Shown here one piece after another: positions 1 to 8,146 of a stretch of DNA of 64,000 nucleotides (the first letter of the stretch is position 1; every line of letters starts with the position of its first letter). The translations under genes were made by a program, and so were the position numbers. The notes beneath the pieces were generated by a model that was not told the DNA's origin, searched no databases, and saw only the letters and a program-made list of their open reading frames with translations. Where the stretch lies: NCBI GenBank assembly GCA_004293675.1, contig READ01000012.1, forward strand, positions 62,001 to 126,000, written 5' to 3'. This DNA comes from Betaproteobacteria bacterium. Its GTDB lineage: Bacteria; Pseudomonadota; Gammaproteobacteria; Burkholderiales; Casimicrobiaceae.

Positions 1-1263
1 TCATTCACGCAATTGACGACCAACATCGACGCCAGCCGTTTCTACCCCGGCGTTGCCAAAGGCATGAACGTGGCCATTGGCGCGGAATACCGTCGCGAAA
101 ACTACAAAATCGGCGCGGGTGAACCGGGCTCCTATATCGATGCCGATGGCTTGGGCAACGGCGGAAACGCCGGAAGCCAAGGCTTCCCGGGTTTCCAGCC
201 CGGTGATCGCACCGACAAAAATCGCAGCAGCGTTGCGGGTTACGTGGATATCGAAACCGACATCACACCAATGGTCAAATTGCAAACCGCGCTCCGCGGC
301 GAACGCTTCAGCGATTTCGGCTCCACGCTGACCGGCAAGCTCGCAGGCAGCTTTAAGGTGAATAACCAGATGTTGCTTCGTGGCTCCGCGAGCAGCGGTT
401 TCCGGGCTCCATCGCTGCAACAGGTGTATTTCTCGTCTACCTTCACCGATTTCATCAGCGGAAAGCCGGTTGATGTGTTGCTTGCGCCTAACGGCGGCGT
501 GGTCGCCAACGCTGTTGGCATTCCCAAGTTGAAGCAGGAAAAGTCCAACAGCTTCACCTTGGGCGCAACGTTCAATCCGTCAAAGGCTACGGCGATTACA
601 GCGGATTTCTACAACATCGACATCAAAGATCGTATCGTGTTGTCGGGACGTTTTGATAACGAAAACTTCGCCGGCATTTCCTCGATCCTCGATAGCCTCG
701 GTGTCGGCCAAGCTCAGTTCTTTGTCAATTCCGTCAAAACGCAAACGCAGGGCTTCGATCTGACGGCGTCGAACAAGGCCTCGCTCGGCGGCGCAACGTT
801 GAACACCTTCCTCGCGCTCAACATCAGCAAAACCCGTGTCAAAAACATCAACACGCCAGGCTCGCTCGCGGGTTACGAAGACGTGTTGCTCTCAGAGCGC
901 GAGCGTTTGTTCATCGAGCAGGGCGGCCCTAGCCGCAAAGCCACGCTCGGTTTTGAATACGCCACCGGCAAATGGTCAAGCGAGCTCAAGGTCATCCACT
1001 TCGGCTCGCAAACTCTGGGCACATTTAGCGGCACTGCAGGCGGCGTACCCAACGCGGTCTACAAACCTAAAACCTCGGCTGACATCAGCCTAACCTACGC
1101 GTTTGATCCAAAAACCAAACTCACCATTGGCGGCAACAACATCTTTAACGTCAAACCGACCAAACAAGATGCAAACGAAACCGATAACGGCTTCATCTAT
1201 GACAGCGTGCAGTTTGGACTCAATGGCGCGTCGTACTTTTTGCGTTTGTGGAAGAAGTTCTAA
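1..1263 (+). CDS. TonB-dependent outer-membrane receptor, C-terminal part (cut by left edge)
   Basis: The reading frame is open from base 1, so the start and the plug domain lie outside the window; 420 codons remain. Seen: a beta-barrel pattern of alternating polar and aromatic strands, a GFRAPSLQQVYF stretch typical of the barrel start in TonB-dependent receptors, a GGNNIFNVKPT segment resembling the conserved NLF(N/D) box near the end, and a C-terminal Phe after LRLWKK, as expected for a BAM targeting signal. Family role: energised uptake of a siderophore, cobalamin, oligosaccharide or similar ligand across the outer membrane. The ligand cannot be told from this fragment. A terminator follows about 50 bases after the stop. 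Confidence 0.9.
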   Translation, partial: SFTQLTTNIDASRFYPGVAKGMNVAIGAEYRRENYKIGAGEPGSYIDADGLGNGGNAGSQGFPGFQPGDRTDKNRSSVAGYVDIETDITPMVKLQTALRGERFSDFGSTLTGKLAGSFKVNNQMLLRGSASSGFRAPSLQQVYFSSTFTDFISGKPVDVLLAPNGGVVANAVGIPKLKQEKSNSFTLGATFNPSKATAITADFYNIDIKDRIVLSGRFDNENFAGISSILDSLGVGQAQFFVNSVKTQTQGFDLTASNKASLGGATLNTFLALNISKTRVKNINTPGSLAGYEDVLLSERERLFIEQGGPSRKATLGFEYATGKWSSELKVIHFGSQTLGTFSGTAGGVPNAVYKPKTSADISLTYAFDPKTKLTIGGNNIFNVKPTKQDANETDNGFIYDSVQFGLNGASYFLRLWKKF

Positions 1264-1312
1264 CTCACCGCTAGAACATCAAGCTCCGGCGAACCGTCGG
1301 AGCACTGAAAAC

Positions 1313-1344
1313 AAAAAAGCCGTTAAACAACTAACGGCTTTTTT
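1313..1344. terminator. Bidirectional rho-independent terminator
   Basis: AAAAAAGCCGTTA and TAACGGCTTTTTT form a perfect stem around a 6-base AACAAC loop with an A-tract on one side and a T-tract on the other. It sits between the convergent receptor and rubredoxin genes, so it can serve both. Confidence 0.9.
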
Positions 1345-1351
1345 GCTGAAT

Positions 1352-1434
1352 GCCTTACGAAATAAGGGCTATACGAGAATTCGAACTACATTTGAAAATG
1401 GAAAAATAGGCCGCCAAACCCCATTTCACATGGC
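1352..1434 (+). repeat. Two-palindrome intergenic repeat, copy 1
   Basis: First imperfect palindrome GCCTTACGAAATAAGGG(C) at 1352-1369, second ACCCCATTTCACATGGC at 1418-1434, start-to-start distance 66. The AT-rich spacer shares a TTTGAAAAT-(N)-AAAAAT core with copies near 35.5, 44.5 and 62.3 kb. It lies in the convergent intergenic gap. Confidence 0.7.
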
Positions 1435-1510
1435 GTTACCGCGAAAAGCCAGCGCCCTGAAAGCTAACGAAAAGCAGAATCATCTGGGCCGACTGCTCGC
1501 GTCTCAGCGC

Positions 1511-1535
1511 AGCGTCGTCATTCGTCCTCTCGTCC
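1511..1535 (-). repeat. Dispersed 25-bp repeat, antisense copy
   Basis: On the minus strand these 25 bases read GGACGAGAGGACGAATGACG followed by ACGCT, identical to two tandem copies at 61372-61396 and 61485-61509 downstream of ftsK. It ends a few bases from the rubredoxin stop. Confidence 0.75.
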
Positions 1536-1541
1536 TTTGCC

Positions 1542-1706
1542 CTAAATTTCCACCATCTCAAAGTCATCTTTCCGCGCGCCGCACTCGGGGCAGGTCCAGT
1601 TGATGGGCACGTCATCCCACTTCGTTCCCGCAGCGATTCCGTCATCGGCGCAGCCCTCTGCTTCATCGTAAATCCAGCCGCAGATCAGGCACATGTACTT
1701 TTTCAT
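1542..1706 (-). CDS. Rubredoxin
   Basis: A 54-residue protein with the two rubredoxin knuckles: C6-L-I-C9-G and C39-P-E-C42-G. These four cysteines bind one iron. The usual aromatic core is present (Y4, Y13, W11, W30, W37, F49), and the length matches the 52-56 residues of single-domain rubredoxins. Family role: small soluble one-electron carrier, for example for alkane hydroxylases, oxygen or peroxide reductases. No redox partner is adjacent, so the partner is unknown. ATG start at 1706. The gene runs toward the TonB-receptor gene and shares a terminator region with it. Confidence 0.93.
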   Translation of the reverse strand: MKKYMCLICGWIYDEAEGCADDGIAAGTKWDDVPINWTCPECGARKDDFEMVEI

Positions 1707-1797
1707 GAAATTCCGGTCAAAATCTGATTCAAACCGCAGGATTGTAGGTGAACCTTCCGCGCCAACTAGAATCTCAGGGTTGTCCCCAAAATAACGA

Positions 1798-3570
1798 ATG
1801 CAAGGCCGCCGGGTGGAAATCGCCGAAACAGAATCGCAGACCGAGCCTCAGTTCCAGCACGAAACGCCGCATGCGCGGATTCCGCTGGGGCAGGTGCTAT
1901 TGCAGCGTCTAAAAATCGACTCGGCTGAGCTTGATCGGGTGCTGCGTTTGCAAGCCTCGAGCGCTACCCGCGAAAAACTCGGTTCACTGCTGACGACGCT
2001 TGGCGTTGTTTCCGCTCGCGATGTGGCGCAAGCGCTCGCGGCGCAATCTGGACTGCCGTTTATCGAAGCCTCGGCTTTCCCCGAAATGCCGATTTTGGAG
2101 GAAAAGATTTCGCCGCGATTCCTGCGCGATGCGCGGGCGTTGCCCGTTGAGGAAAGCCACGATGCGTTAACACTCGCAGTGGCTGATCCGTACGACGATT
2201 TCGCGCTGCATTCGTTTGAGCTCGTCACCAGCCGCAAAGTGCAACGCGTGGTCGCCGTGGGCTCCGAAGTTGATGCGGCGATTGAGCGGCTCTACGGCGG
2301 CGGCCGCACCCAGGTCGCGCAGCTCTCAGACGGCAATCTAGAAGCCCAATTCGAGGGCGAAGCGCTGGGCGCGGATGTACAGCAACTCAAGGATTTGGCC
2401 TCTGAAGCACCGGTCATTCGGCTGGTGAGCCTCATCATGACCAATGCGCTTGAAGCGCGGGCGTCTGATATTCACATTGAGCCCTTCGAAAACCGATTGA
2501 TCGTGCGCTACCGAATCGATGGCGTGCTGCACGAAATCGAATCGCCGCCGAAGCGCCTTGCCGCGGCGGTGATTTCACGCGTCAAAATCATGGCAAACTT
2601 GGATATCGCCGAGCGCCGTTTGCCGCAAGACGGCCGCATTCGTTTGCGCATCCAAGGCAAGGAAATTGATCTACGCGTTTCGACCGTGCCCACGATGCAC
2701 GGCGAAAGCGTTGTGATGCGTATTCTCGACAAAGGCGGTGTCGCACTCAACTTCCAAAAGCTCGGCTTTGAGCCCGATTTGCTAGCACGATTCGAAGACG
2801 CACTCGCTCAGCCCAACGGCATTTTGCTAGTCACCGGCCCCACTGGTAGCGGCAAAACGACCACGCTCTACACCGCGCTCGATCAGTTGAACAAACCCGA
2901 CGTGAAAATTTTGACGGTCGAAGATCCCGTTGAATATCAAATGGCGGGTATTAACCAAATTCAAGTCAAACCGCAAATCGATTTGACCTTCGCCAACGCG
3001 CTCCGGTCCATCGTTCGGCAAGATCCCGACGTCATCATGATCGGCGAAATTCGCGATCTAGAAACGGCTGAAATCGCCGTCCAAGCCGCGTTGACCGGGC
3101 ACTTGGTGCTGTCAACGCTTCACACCAACGACGCCCCAGCGACCGTTTCCCGATTGCTCGATATGGGCGTTGAGGATTACTTGCTGACCAGTACCTTGGT
3201 CGGTGTACTGGCACAGCGCTTGGTGCGCACACTCTGCGATCACTGCAAAGAACCCTATACCCCCGCACCAGAATTCGTCAAAGAGATCGGCCTCGATCGC
3301 ATGCTCAATGGCGCAGAGCCGATCATGTACAAGCCGGTAGGTTGTCAACACTGCTCCAACACCGGCTTCACTGGACGAATTTGCATTGTCGAATTCATGC
3401 CGCTGACCGAGTCGCTGCGTCGTTTGATTATGAAGAAATCAAACGCGGGCGAAATCCGTAAAGCGGCGCTCGCTGAGGGCATGCAGCCGATGTACGACAA
3501 CGGTCTGCGCAAAGTGCTCGCGGGCATCACCACCATCGAAGAAGTGTTGCGTGCAACGCGCGAAGGTTAG
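1798..3570 (+). CDS. gspE: Type II secretion ATPase GspE
   Basis: Cytoplasmic ATPase that powers pseudopilus assembly in the type II secretion system. 590 residues. Seen: an N-terminal MshEN-like region (about 30-180), Walker A GPTGSGKTTT near residue 347, Walker B-like DPDVIMIGEIRD near 408, the His box LTGHLVLSTLHTNDAPA, and the zinc-binding tetracysteine CDHC (near 480) and CQHC (near 516) that separates GspE from most PilB/PilT proteins. It is first in the operon. The ATG at 1798 opens the frame; a shorter start cannot be excluded. A 183-bp gap holding a palindromic repeat separates it from gspF. Confidence 0.95.
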   Translation: MQGRRVEIAETESQTEPQFQHETPHARIPLGQVLLQRLKIDSAELDRVLRLQASSATREKLGSLLTTLGVVSARDVAQALAAQSGLPFIEASAFPEMPILEEKISPRFLRDARALPVEESHDALTLAVADPYDDFALHSFELVTSRKVQRVVAVGSEVDAAIERLYGGGRTQVAQLSDGNLEAQFEGEALGADVQQLKDLASEAPVIRLVSLIMTNALEARASDIHIEPFENRLIVRYRIDGVLHEIESPPKRLAAAVISRVKIMANLDIAERRLPQDGRIRLRIQGKEIDLRVSTVPTMHGESVVMRILDKGGVALNFQKLGFEPDLLARFEDALAQPNGILLVTGPTGSGKTTTLYTALDQLNKPDVKILTVEDPVEYQMAGINQIQVKPQIDLTFANALRSIVRQDPDVIMIGEIRDLETAEIAVQAALTGHLVLSTLHTNDAPATVSRLLDMGVEDYLLTSTLVGVLAQRLVRTLCDHCKEPYTPAPEFVKEIGLDRMLNGAEPIMYKPVGCQHCSNTGFTGRICIVEFMPLTESLRRLIMKKSNAGEIRKAALAEGMQPMYDNGLRKVLAGITTIEEVLRATREG

Positions 3571-3607
3571 GCGTTGATGCGCATCGAGTCTCTATGTGTG
3601 GACGCAT

Positions 3608-3712
3608 GCCATGCTTCCCTCCCCCCGGGGGGGAGGGCTAGGGAGAGGGTGTTCGCACGCCGACCCATTAGCCATTGCACAATCCCCCACCCTCTCCCCC
3701 AGGGCGAGGGAG
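3608..3712. repeat. CCCTCTCCC palindromic repeat (about 105 bp)
   Basis: GC-rich outer palindromes (TTCCCTCCCCCCGGGGGGGA... and ...CCCTCTCCCCCAGGGCGAGG) flank an unrelated middle of about 45 bases, so the whole element can fold back. The same architecture, in the other orientation, lies inside rtcA at about 36174-36276. Shorter related pieces occur near 40780 and 46723. Here it interrupts the gspE-gspF junction. Confidence 0.8.
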
Positions 3713-3753
3713 CCGAACTGAGTGTTCGCGTAAATCTCTCGGAGCGATAGCGC

Positions 3754-4989
3754 GTGGCTCTGTTCGCATTTCAAGCCGTTCGCGCGTCGGGCGAATCGGT
3801 CTCCGCACAAATCGAAGCGGTCACCGAAAACGAAGCCGTTGAGCGAGTTCGCGAGCAAGGCTTGATCCTGCTTTCGATCAAGCCCGCCGCTCAAGCCGCC
3901 ATCGCCGCGCAAAGCGAAAACAAAAGCGTCATCGCCAAGCTGCTGCGCCCGCGAAAAGTCACTCGCGAGCAAATCATTGCGTTCACCCGCGATCTATCGA
4001 ACCTCGTCTCTGCGGGTCTGCCGCTCGATCGGGCGTTTGAGCTTTTAACATCGCTCGCTGAATCGGGCCCGATGGCCGTGATGATGCAAGACATACGTGA
4101 TCGTGTGCGCGGCGGAAAAGCGCTTTCACAAGCGCTCGCTGAGCACCCGAAACAGTTCGATCGACTCTACGTCAACATGGTTCGCGCAGGTGAGGCCAGC
4201 GGTTCGCTCGGCCCCGTGCTCGCGCGGATTTCGGAGTTTCAGGAACGAAGTGCAGAGCTTCGGTCAAACGTGCAGTCTGCGCTTTTGTATCCGGTGATTT
4301 TGGTGTTTATCGCGATTCTCGCCGTCCTAATCATGCTGTTTTTTGTTGTTCCAAAATTCGGAGAAACCTTCAAGCAGTTCGGCAAAGCATTGCCTCCGGT
4401 GACTGAAAACCTTCTAAGCCTGTCGCAGTTTTTACGCAACGACGGGTGGATTATTGGGGTCGCGATTGCGGCGTTGGTCATCTTAATTCGCGGCCGTCTC
4501 TCGTCCCCGCAAGGCCAACTCAAGTGGCACTTGCAGAAACTGAATTTACCCGTCTTTGGAGACTTGTTCCGCAAGATTGAAGTCGCGCGATTTGCACGAA
4601 CGCTGGGCACACTTCTGGGGAATGGCGTCAGCTTGCTGCCGGCGCTGACTATTGTGAAAGATACGGTTGACAATCGAGCGCTCGCGCAGTCACTCGAGGG
4701 CGTTTTAGCGCGGCTAAAGGAAGGACAAGGCTTTGCTCGTCCGCTAATGGAAACCGGGCTGTACCCCAAATTGGCGGTACATATGGTTGCAGTCGGCGAA
4801 GAGACAGGAAAGCTCGATGCCATGTTGCTTAAGGTGGCCGACGTGTACGACCGCGAGGTCAATACGGCGCTCAAGCGTGCTCTAGGGCTGCTCGAGCCGA
4901 TTCTTATTGTTAGCCTAGCCATCATGGTGGGCGGCATTATCTATGCGCTGCTGAGCGCTTTGCTCAGCGTGACGGAATTTACGACGTAG
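3754..4989 (+). CDS. gspF: Type II secretion inner-membrane platform protein GspF
   Basis: Polytopic inner-membrane platform that couples GspE to pseudopilin assembly. 411 residues with two T2SSF domains (about 70-195 and 275-400), each ending in a hydrophobic stretch (LLYPVILVFIAILAVLIMLFF, and LGLLEPILIVSLAIMVGGIIY near the C-terminus). A third segment lies near residues 230-247. Start is GTG at 3754. It follows gspE after a repeat-containing gap and is 33 bp upstream of gspG. Confidence 0.95.
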   Translation: MALFAFQAVRASGESVSAQIEAVTENEAVERVREQGLILLSIKPAAQAAIAAQSENKSVIAKLLRPRKVTREQIIAFTRDLSNLVSAGLPLDRAFELLTSLAESGPMAVMMQDIRDRVRGGKALSQALAEHPKQFDRLYVNMVRAGEASGSLGPVLARISEFQERSAELRSNVQSALLYPVILVFIAILAVLIMLFFVVPKFGETFKQFGKALPPVTENLLSLSQFLRNDGWIIGVAIAALVILIRGRLSSPQGQLKWHLQKLNLPVFGDLFRKIEVARFARTLGTLLGNGVSLLPALTIVKDTVDNRALAQSLEGVLARLKEGQGFARPLMETGLYPKLAVHMVAVGEETGKLDAMLLKVADVYDREVNTALKRALGLLEPILIVSLAIMVGGIIYALLSALLSVTEFTT

Positions 4990-5022
4990 TATCGAGTCCA
5001 ACTCGATTGAATGGAGATTTAA

Positions 5023-5439
5023 GTGAAAAAACGAGCACAAACTGGATTCACGCTACTGGAAATCATGGCGGTAATCATCATCATCGGCATTCTCGGTGCG
5101 GTCATCCTGCCCAATGTGATGGGCACTGGCGAGAAGGCCAAAGTGTCAGCGGCACGAACGGACATGGCACAAATATCGGCCGAACTTGATCTCTTTAAGC
5201 TTGAGATCGGTCGCCACCCCACGTCACAGGAAGGTTTAGACGCGCTACTAAAAAACCCTGGCGGCATCGCCAACTGGAACGGGCCGTATACGAAGAAGAA
5301 GGAGATGAAGGACCCGTGGTTGACCGACTACAAGTACACCACGCCTGGCGCGAACGGCCAACCGTTCGAACTGAAATCGCTCGGGGCAGATAGGCAAGAA
5401 GGTGGTGAGGGCGTGAACGCCGACATCATCAAGAACTGA
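5023..5439 (+). CDS. gspG: Major pseudopilin GspG
   Basis: Main subunit of the type II secretion pseudopilus. 138 residues. The prepilin peptidase site is TG8/F9-TLLE13, with the +5 glutamate, followed by a hydrophobic helix (MAVIIIIGILGAVILPNVM). The C-terminal part has the GspG pattern GRHPTSQEGLDALLKNP and a DPWLTDYKY segment. GTG start at 5023 preceded by a GGAG ribosome-binding site. No prepilin peptidase gene is in the window, so GspO/PilD must be encoded elsewhere. Confidence 0.96.
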   Translation: MKKRAQTGFTLLEIMAVIIIIGILGAVILPNVMGTGEKAKVSAARTDMAQISAELDLFKLEIGRHPTSQEGLDALLKNPGGIANWNGPYTKKKEMKDPWLTDYKYTTPGANGQPFELKSLGADRQEGGEGVNADIIKN

Positions 5440-5487
5440 CAAGTCTCCGATTGAATCTCGCTTGGCGGCACTTTAGCGGTTTGAACT

Positions 5488-6018
5488 ATGTCGTACTTCG
5501 GTAGGAACTCTGCAGACGTACGTTCCATGATCAATCAAACGAATTGTTCGAGCGTCCAATCCGCTCGATTTGGCCGCAATCGATCGGGAGGGTTCACTCT
5601 CATCGAGCTTATTGCAGTGGTGCTCATCATCGGAGTAATCGCGGCGTTGTCGCCGCCGTTTTTTTCCTCCGGCGTCACCGGGGCCGAACACCGCGCCGCT
5701 GCGCGCCAAGTCGCACAAGTGCTGCGCTTTGCTCGTACTGAGGCCGTTGCCAAGCGCGTGGATGTGGGCGTGGAGTTCGACTTCGAAGCGCGCACGTTTC
5801 AATTGGCTGATGCCCGAAAGAAATCGAAACTTCCCGAAGGCATCGCGCTTGAATTGACCACCACCGCCGCAGAAACCAAAGATGAAAAGCGCGGCTCGAT
5901 TCGCTTTTATCCCGATGGTGGTTCGACGGGTGGTCGCGTCACACTTAAAAACAAAGAGCGCGAATTTCGTATCGACATAGATTGGTTAACGGGACGCGTT
6001 GCCATCGACGACGCATGA
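5488..6018 (+). CDS. gspH: Minor pseudopilin GspH
   Basis: Minor pseudopilin of the type II system. 176 residues from the first ATG, with processing site G35/F36-TLIE40 and a following hydrophobic helix. Starting at the ATG at 5530 would give a 21-residue leader, closer to normal; neither start has a strong ribosome-binding site. Downstream residues show the GspH/FimT pattern (AARQVAQVLRFARTEAVAKR, and FYPDGGSTGG near the C-terminus). Its TGA stop overlaps the gspI start. Confidence 0.9.
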   Translation: MSYFGRNSADVRSMINQTNCSSVQSARFGRNRSGGFTLIELIAVVLIIGVIAALSPPFFSSGVTGAEHRAAARQVAQVLRFARTEAVAKRVDVGVEFDFEARTFQLADARKKSKLPEGIALELTTTAAETKDEKRGSIRFYPDGGSTGGRVTLKNKEREFRIDIDWLTGRVAIDDA

Positions 6019-6455
6019 CGCGCGGCCGCAGAGCCCCGGACGCTGAGTCTGGCTTCACCTTGATTGAAGTGATCGTTGCCGTGGTGATCGCCGCGATGTG
6101 CCTGACGGCGCTCGCGGGTGTGTTCTCTGGCGGCACGCGCGCCGCGGGTATCGCGGCTGACTTGTCACGGGCGAGTACATTGGCACAGAGTCTTTTGTCG
6201 GGCGCGGGCATCGAGAAACCCTTGACCGACGGCGTCGAATCGGGCGCGGAGGGTGAGAGCCTGACGTGGACGGTGACTGTAATCGACGAGCCCACCGAGG
6301 ACTCAGACAATCCGATTCGCCCTCCGTATTTGTTGAAACGAGTGACTGCGAAAGTCATTGTTGGTAGCACCGCTTCTCGCAACTCGACCGACGCACAACG
6401 CTCGGTCGAATTGACGACACTGCGTGCCGTACCGCGGCCACCGCTCGCACAATGA
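6015..6455 (+). CDS. gspI: Minor pseudopilin GspI
   Basis: Minor pseudopilin. 146 residues from the ATG at 6015, chosen because it overlaps the gspH stop as ATGA and gives a 13-residue leader before G13/F14-TLIEV. A start 33 bases upstream inside gspH would add 11 residues and an untypical leader. The hydrophobic helix reads VIVAVVIAAMCLTALAGVF. Known role: GspI forms the pseudopilus tip complex with GspJ and GspK. Confidence 0.92.
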   Translation: MTRGRRAPDAESGFTLIEVIVAVVIAAMCLTALAGVFSGGTRAAGIAADLSRASTLAQSLLSGAGIEKPLTDGVESGAEGESLTWTVTVIDEPTEDSDNPIRPPYLLKRVTAKVIVGSTASRNSTDAQRSVELTTLRAVPRPPLAQ

Positions 6456-7153
6456 TGACGCGCCAGCTCAACACCGCACCACGCGGATTCACGCTGATCG
6501 AAGTCTTGGCTGCGATGATTTTGTTTGCGCTGTTAGCCACTATTCTGTTGGGCACGGTGCGAAACGCCGAGCAAAGCACTACCGCCACCACGACCTCCAA
6601 CGAACGAAACGAACAGTACACCCGAACCCATGCGTTTCTGAGCGAACATATTGGTAACACCTTGCCGCTTCGATGGCGGCGCGAACTCAATCAGCCACTC
6701 AAATTCGCCGGACGCAGCGACAGCATCATTTACCTGGCGCCAATTACGTCCTACATCGCCGAGGGCGGTGTAATGTGGTGGCAGCTCTCGGTGCGCGATC
6801 AGGCGCAGAAAAAGCAATTGGTGTTGCACCGAGTGCCGCAAGACCCCGAGACCAAAGAAGTGCCCGACGTGAAGACGGGCGAGGCGATCATTCTGGCTGA
6901 TCGCATCGACAGCCTAGCCCTTTCGTATTTCGATCCGGGGGATGATCCGGTGCAGCAGCCCGAAGCGGGAAGCTGGGTCGATAGTTGGGACGAGGTCGCG
7001 CGGATGCCAACGCTCGTTAAGATTCGCATCACGGAGACCGGCGGTTATCGCTGGCCGGATTTGTTGGTACCGCTGCGAGTGTCGCAAGCCGTGGGTTGTA
7101 ATTTCGATTTCAGCAAACAGCGCTGCGTGATCGACGGCAACGTTCGGCGTTAG
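6452..7153 (+). CDS. gspJ: Minor pseudopilin GspJ
   Basis: Minor pseudopilin of the tip complex. 233 residues with G12/F13-TLIEV processing site and a hydrophobic helix (LAAMILFALLATILLG). The C-terminal domain includes YFDPGDDPVQQPEAGSWVDSW, consistent with the GspJ beta domain. It overlaps gspI by 4 bases (ATGA) and ends 3 bases before gspK, so translation is probably coupled. Confidence 0.92.
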   Translation: MMTRQLNTAPRGFTLIEVLAAMILFALLATILLGTVRNAEQSTTATTTSNERNEQYTRTHAFLSEHIGNTLPLRWRRELNQPLKFAGRSDSIIYLAPITSYIAEGGVMWWQLSVRDQAQKKQLVLHRVPQDPETKEVPDVKTGEAIILADRIDSLALSYFDPGDDPVQQPEAGSWVDSWDEVARMPTLVKIRITETGGYRWPDLLVPLRVSQAVGCNFDFSKQRCVIDGNVRR

Positions 7154-7156
7154 GCA

Positions 7157-8146
7157 ATGGTGATGACGATGCAAGCCGCTAACCACTCATCCCGCCGCCT
7201 CGCGCAGCGCGGCATTGCGCTCTTGGTAGTACTTGGCTTAGTGATTTTTCTATCGCTGATCGCGCTGCCGTTTAGCGAATCGCAGCGTCTATCATCACAA
7301 ATGACCGCCAATGCGCTGATGGTCGCCAAGCTCCAAGCGGCCGCCGACGGTGCCGTGCATCGCATGCTCTTCGAGCTAGCGCGACCCCGCGCCGCCGACG
7401 CCACCGTCGCACTCGCCCAATGGCGGGCCAACGGCGTGACCCACGAGTTGTCTGAAAACGGCTTTCAAATAACGGTTTCAGCCCGCAATGAGGCTGCTAA
7501 AATCGATTTGAACTTTGCTGCGGAAGCGCTACTCAAAAGTGTATTCGTCAACGCAGGCGTGCCCGACGAGGACGCCCAGAACATCGTGGCGGCGGTCAAA
7601 GACTGGACCGACGCCGATAACTTAAAACGACCTAACGGGGCTGAAGCAGACGACTACCGTGCGGCCGGCAAGAAAACCGTGCCTAGCAATGATTTTTTTA
7701 TCGCAATCGAGGAATTACAAAACGTGATGGGTGTGACCCCGCAGATATTTTCGGCCGTTTCGCCTTACCTGACTGTGCAATCGCGCTCGGCGGGCGTTGA
7801 CCCATTGACGGCGTCAAGCGCTGTGCTCTCTATGGTGCCGAGTATTGACACCTTGCTGGTGCAATCATGGGTGGCGGAGCGAGACGCTGCGCTGCAAGAG
7901 GGCCTTCCCGTGCCACCGATCCCGTTTTCTAGCCCTTATTTTGCGACCGGCGGCAACGCCGTTCGAATCCTGGCCGAAGCACGCTCGACGGATGGGCTTC
8001 GAGCCACCCGAGAAGCCTCGGTTCGTGTCAATGTCACCACGGGATCGGTGCCGCAGTTTTACCTGTGGCAGAGAGCCCGTGATGCGTCAAAGACGAGCGC
8101 TGTTGCAGCGTCTGCCGCGCAAGCTTCACCGGTTGCCTCACGATGA
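7157..8146 (+). CDS. gspK: Minor pseudopilin GspK
   Basis: Largest pseudopilin, capping the tip complex. 329 residues. As usual for GspK, the processing region is RGIALLVVLGLVIF, without the canonical FTLIE. A T2SSK-type region follows: EAAKIDLNFA, the acidic VKDWTDADNLKRPNGAEADDY loop that binds calcium in homologues, and NDFFIAIEELQNVMGVT. Three closely spaced start codons (7157, 7160, 7166) cannot be told apart. It overlaps gspL by 4 bases. Confidence 0.92.
   Translation: MVMTMQAANHSSRRLAQRGIALLVVLGLVIFLSLIALPFSESQRLSSQMTANALMVAKLQAAADGAVHRMLFELARPRAADATVALAQWRANGVTHELSENGFQITVSARNEAAKIDLNFAAEALLKSVFVNAGVPDEDAQNIVAAVKDWTDADNLKRPNGAEADDYRAAGKKTVPSNDFFIAIEELQNVMGVTPQIFSAVSPYLTVQSRSAGVDPLTASSAVLSMVPSIDTLLVQSWVAERDAALQEGLPVPPIPFSSPYFATGGNAVRILAEARSTDGLRATREASVRVNVTTGSVPQFYLWQRARDASKTSAVAASAAQASPVASR

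Noticed and set aside
4239-4937. 232-codon minus-strand frame inside gspF
   Set aside because: Antisense shadow of gspF; composition is Ser/Arg-rich without motifs.
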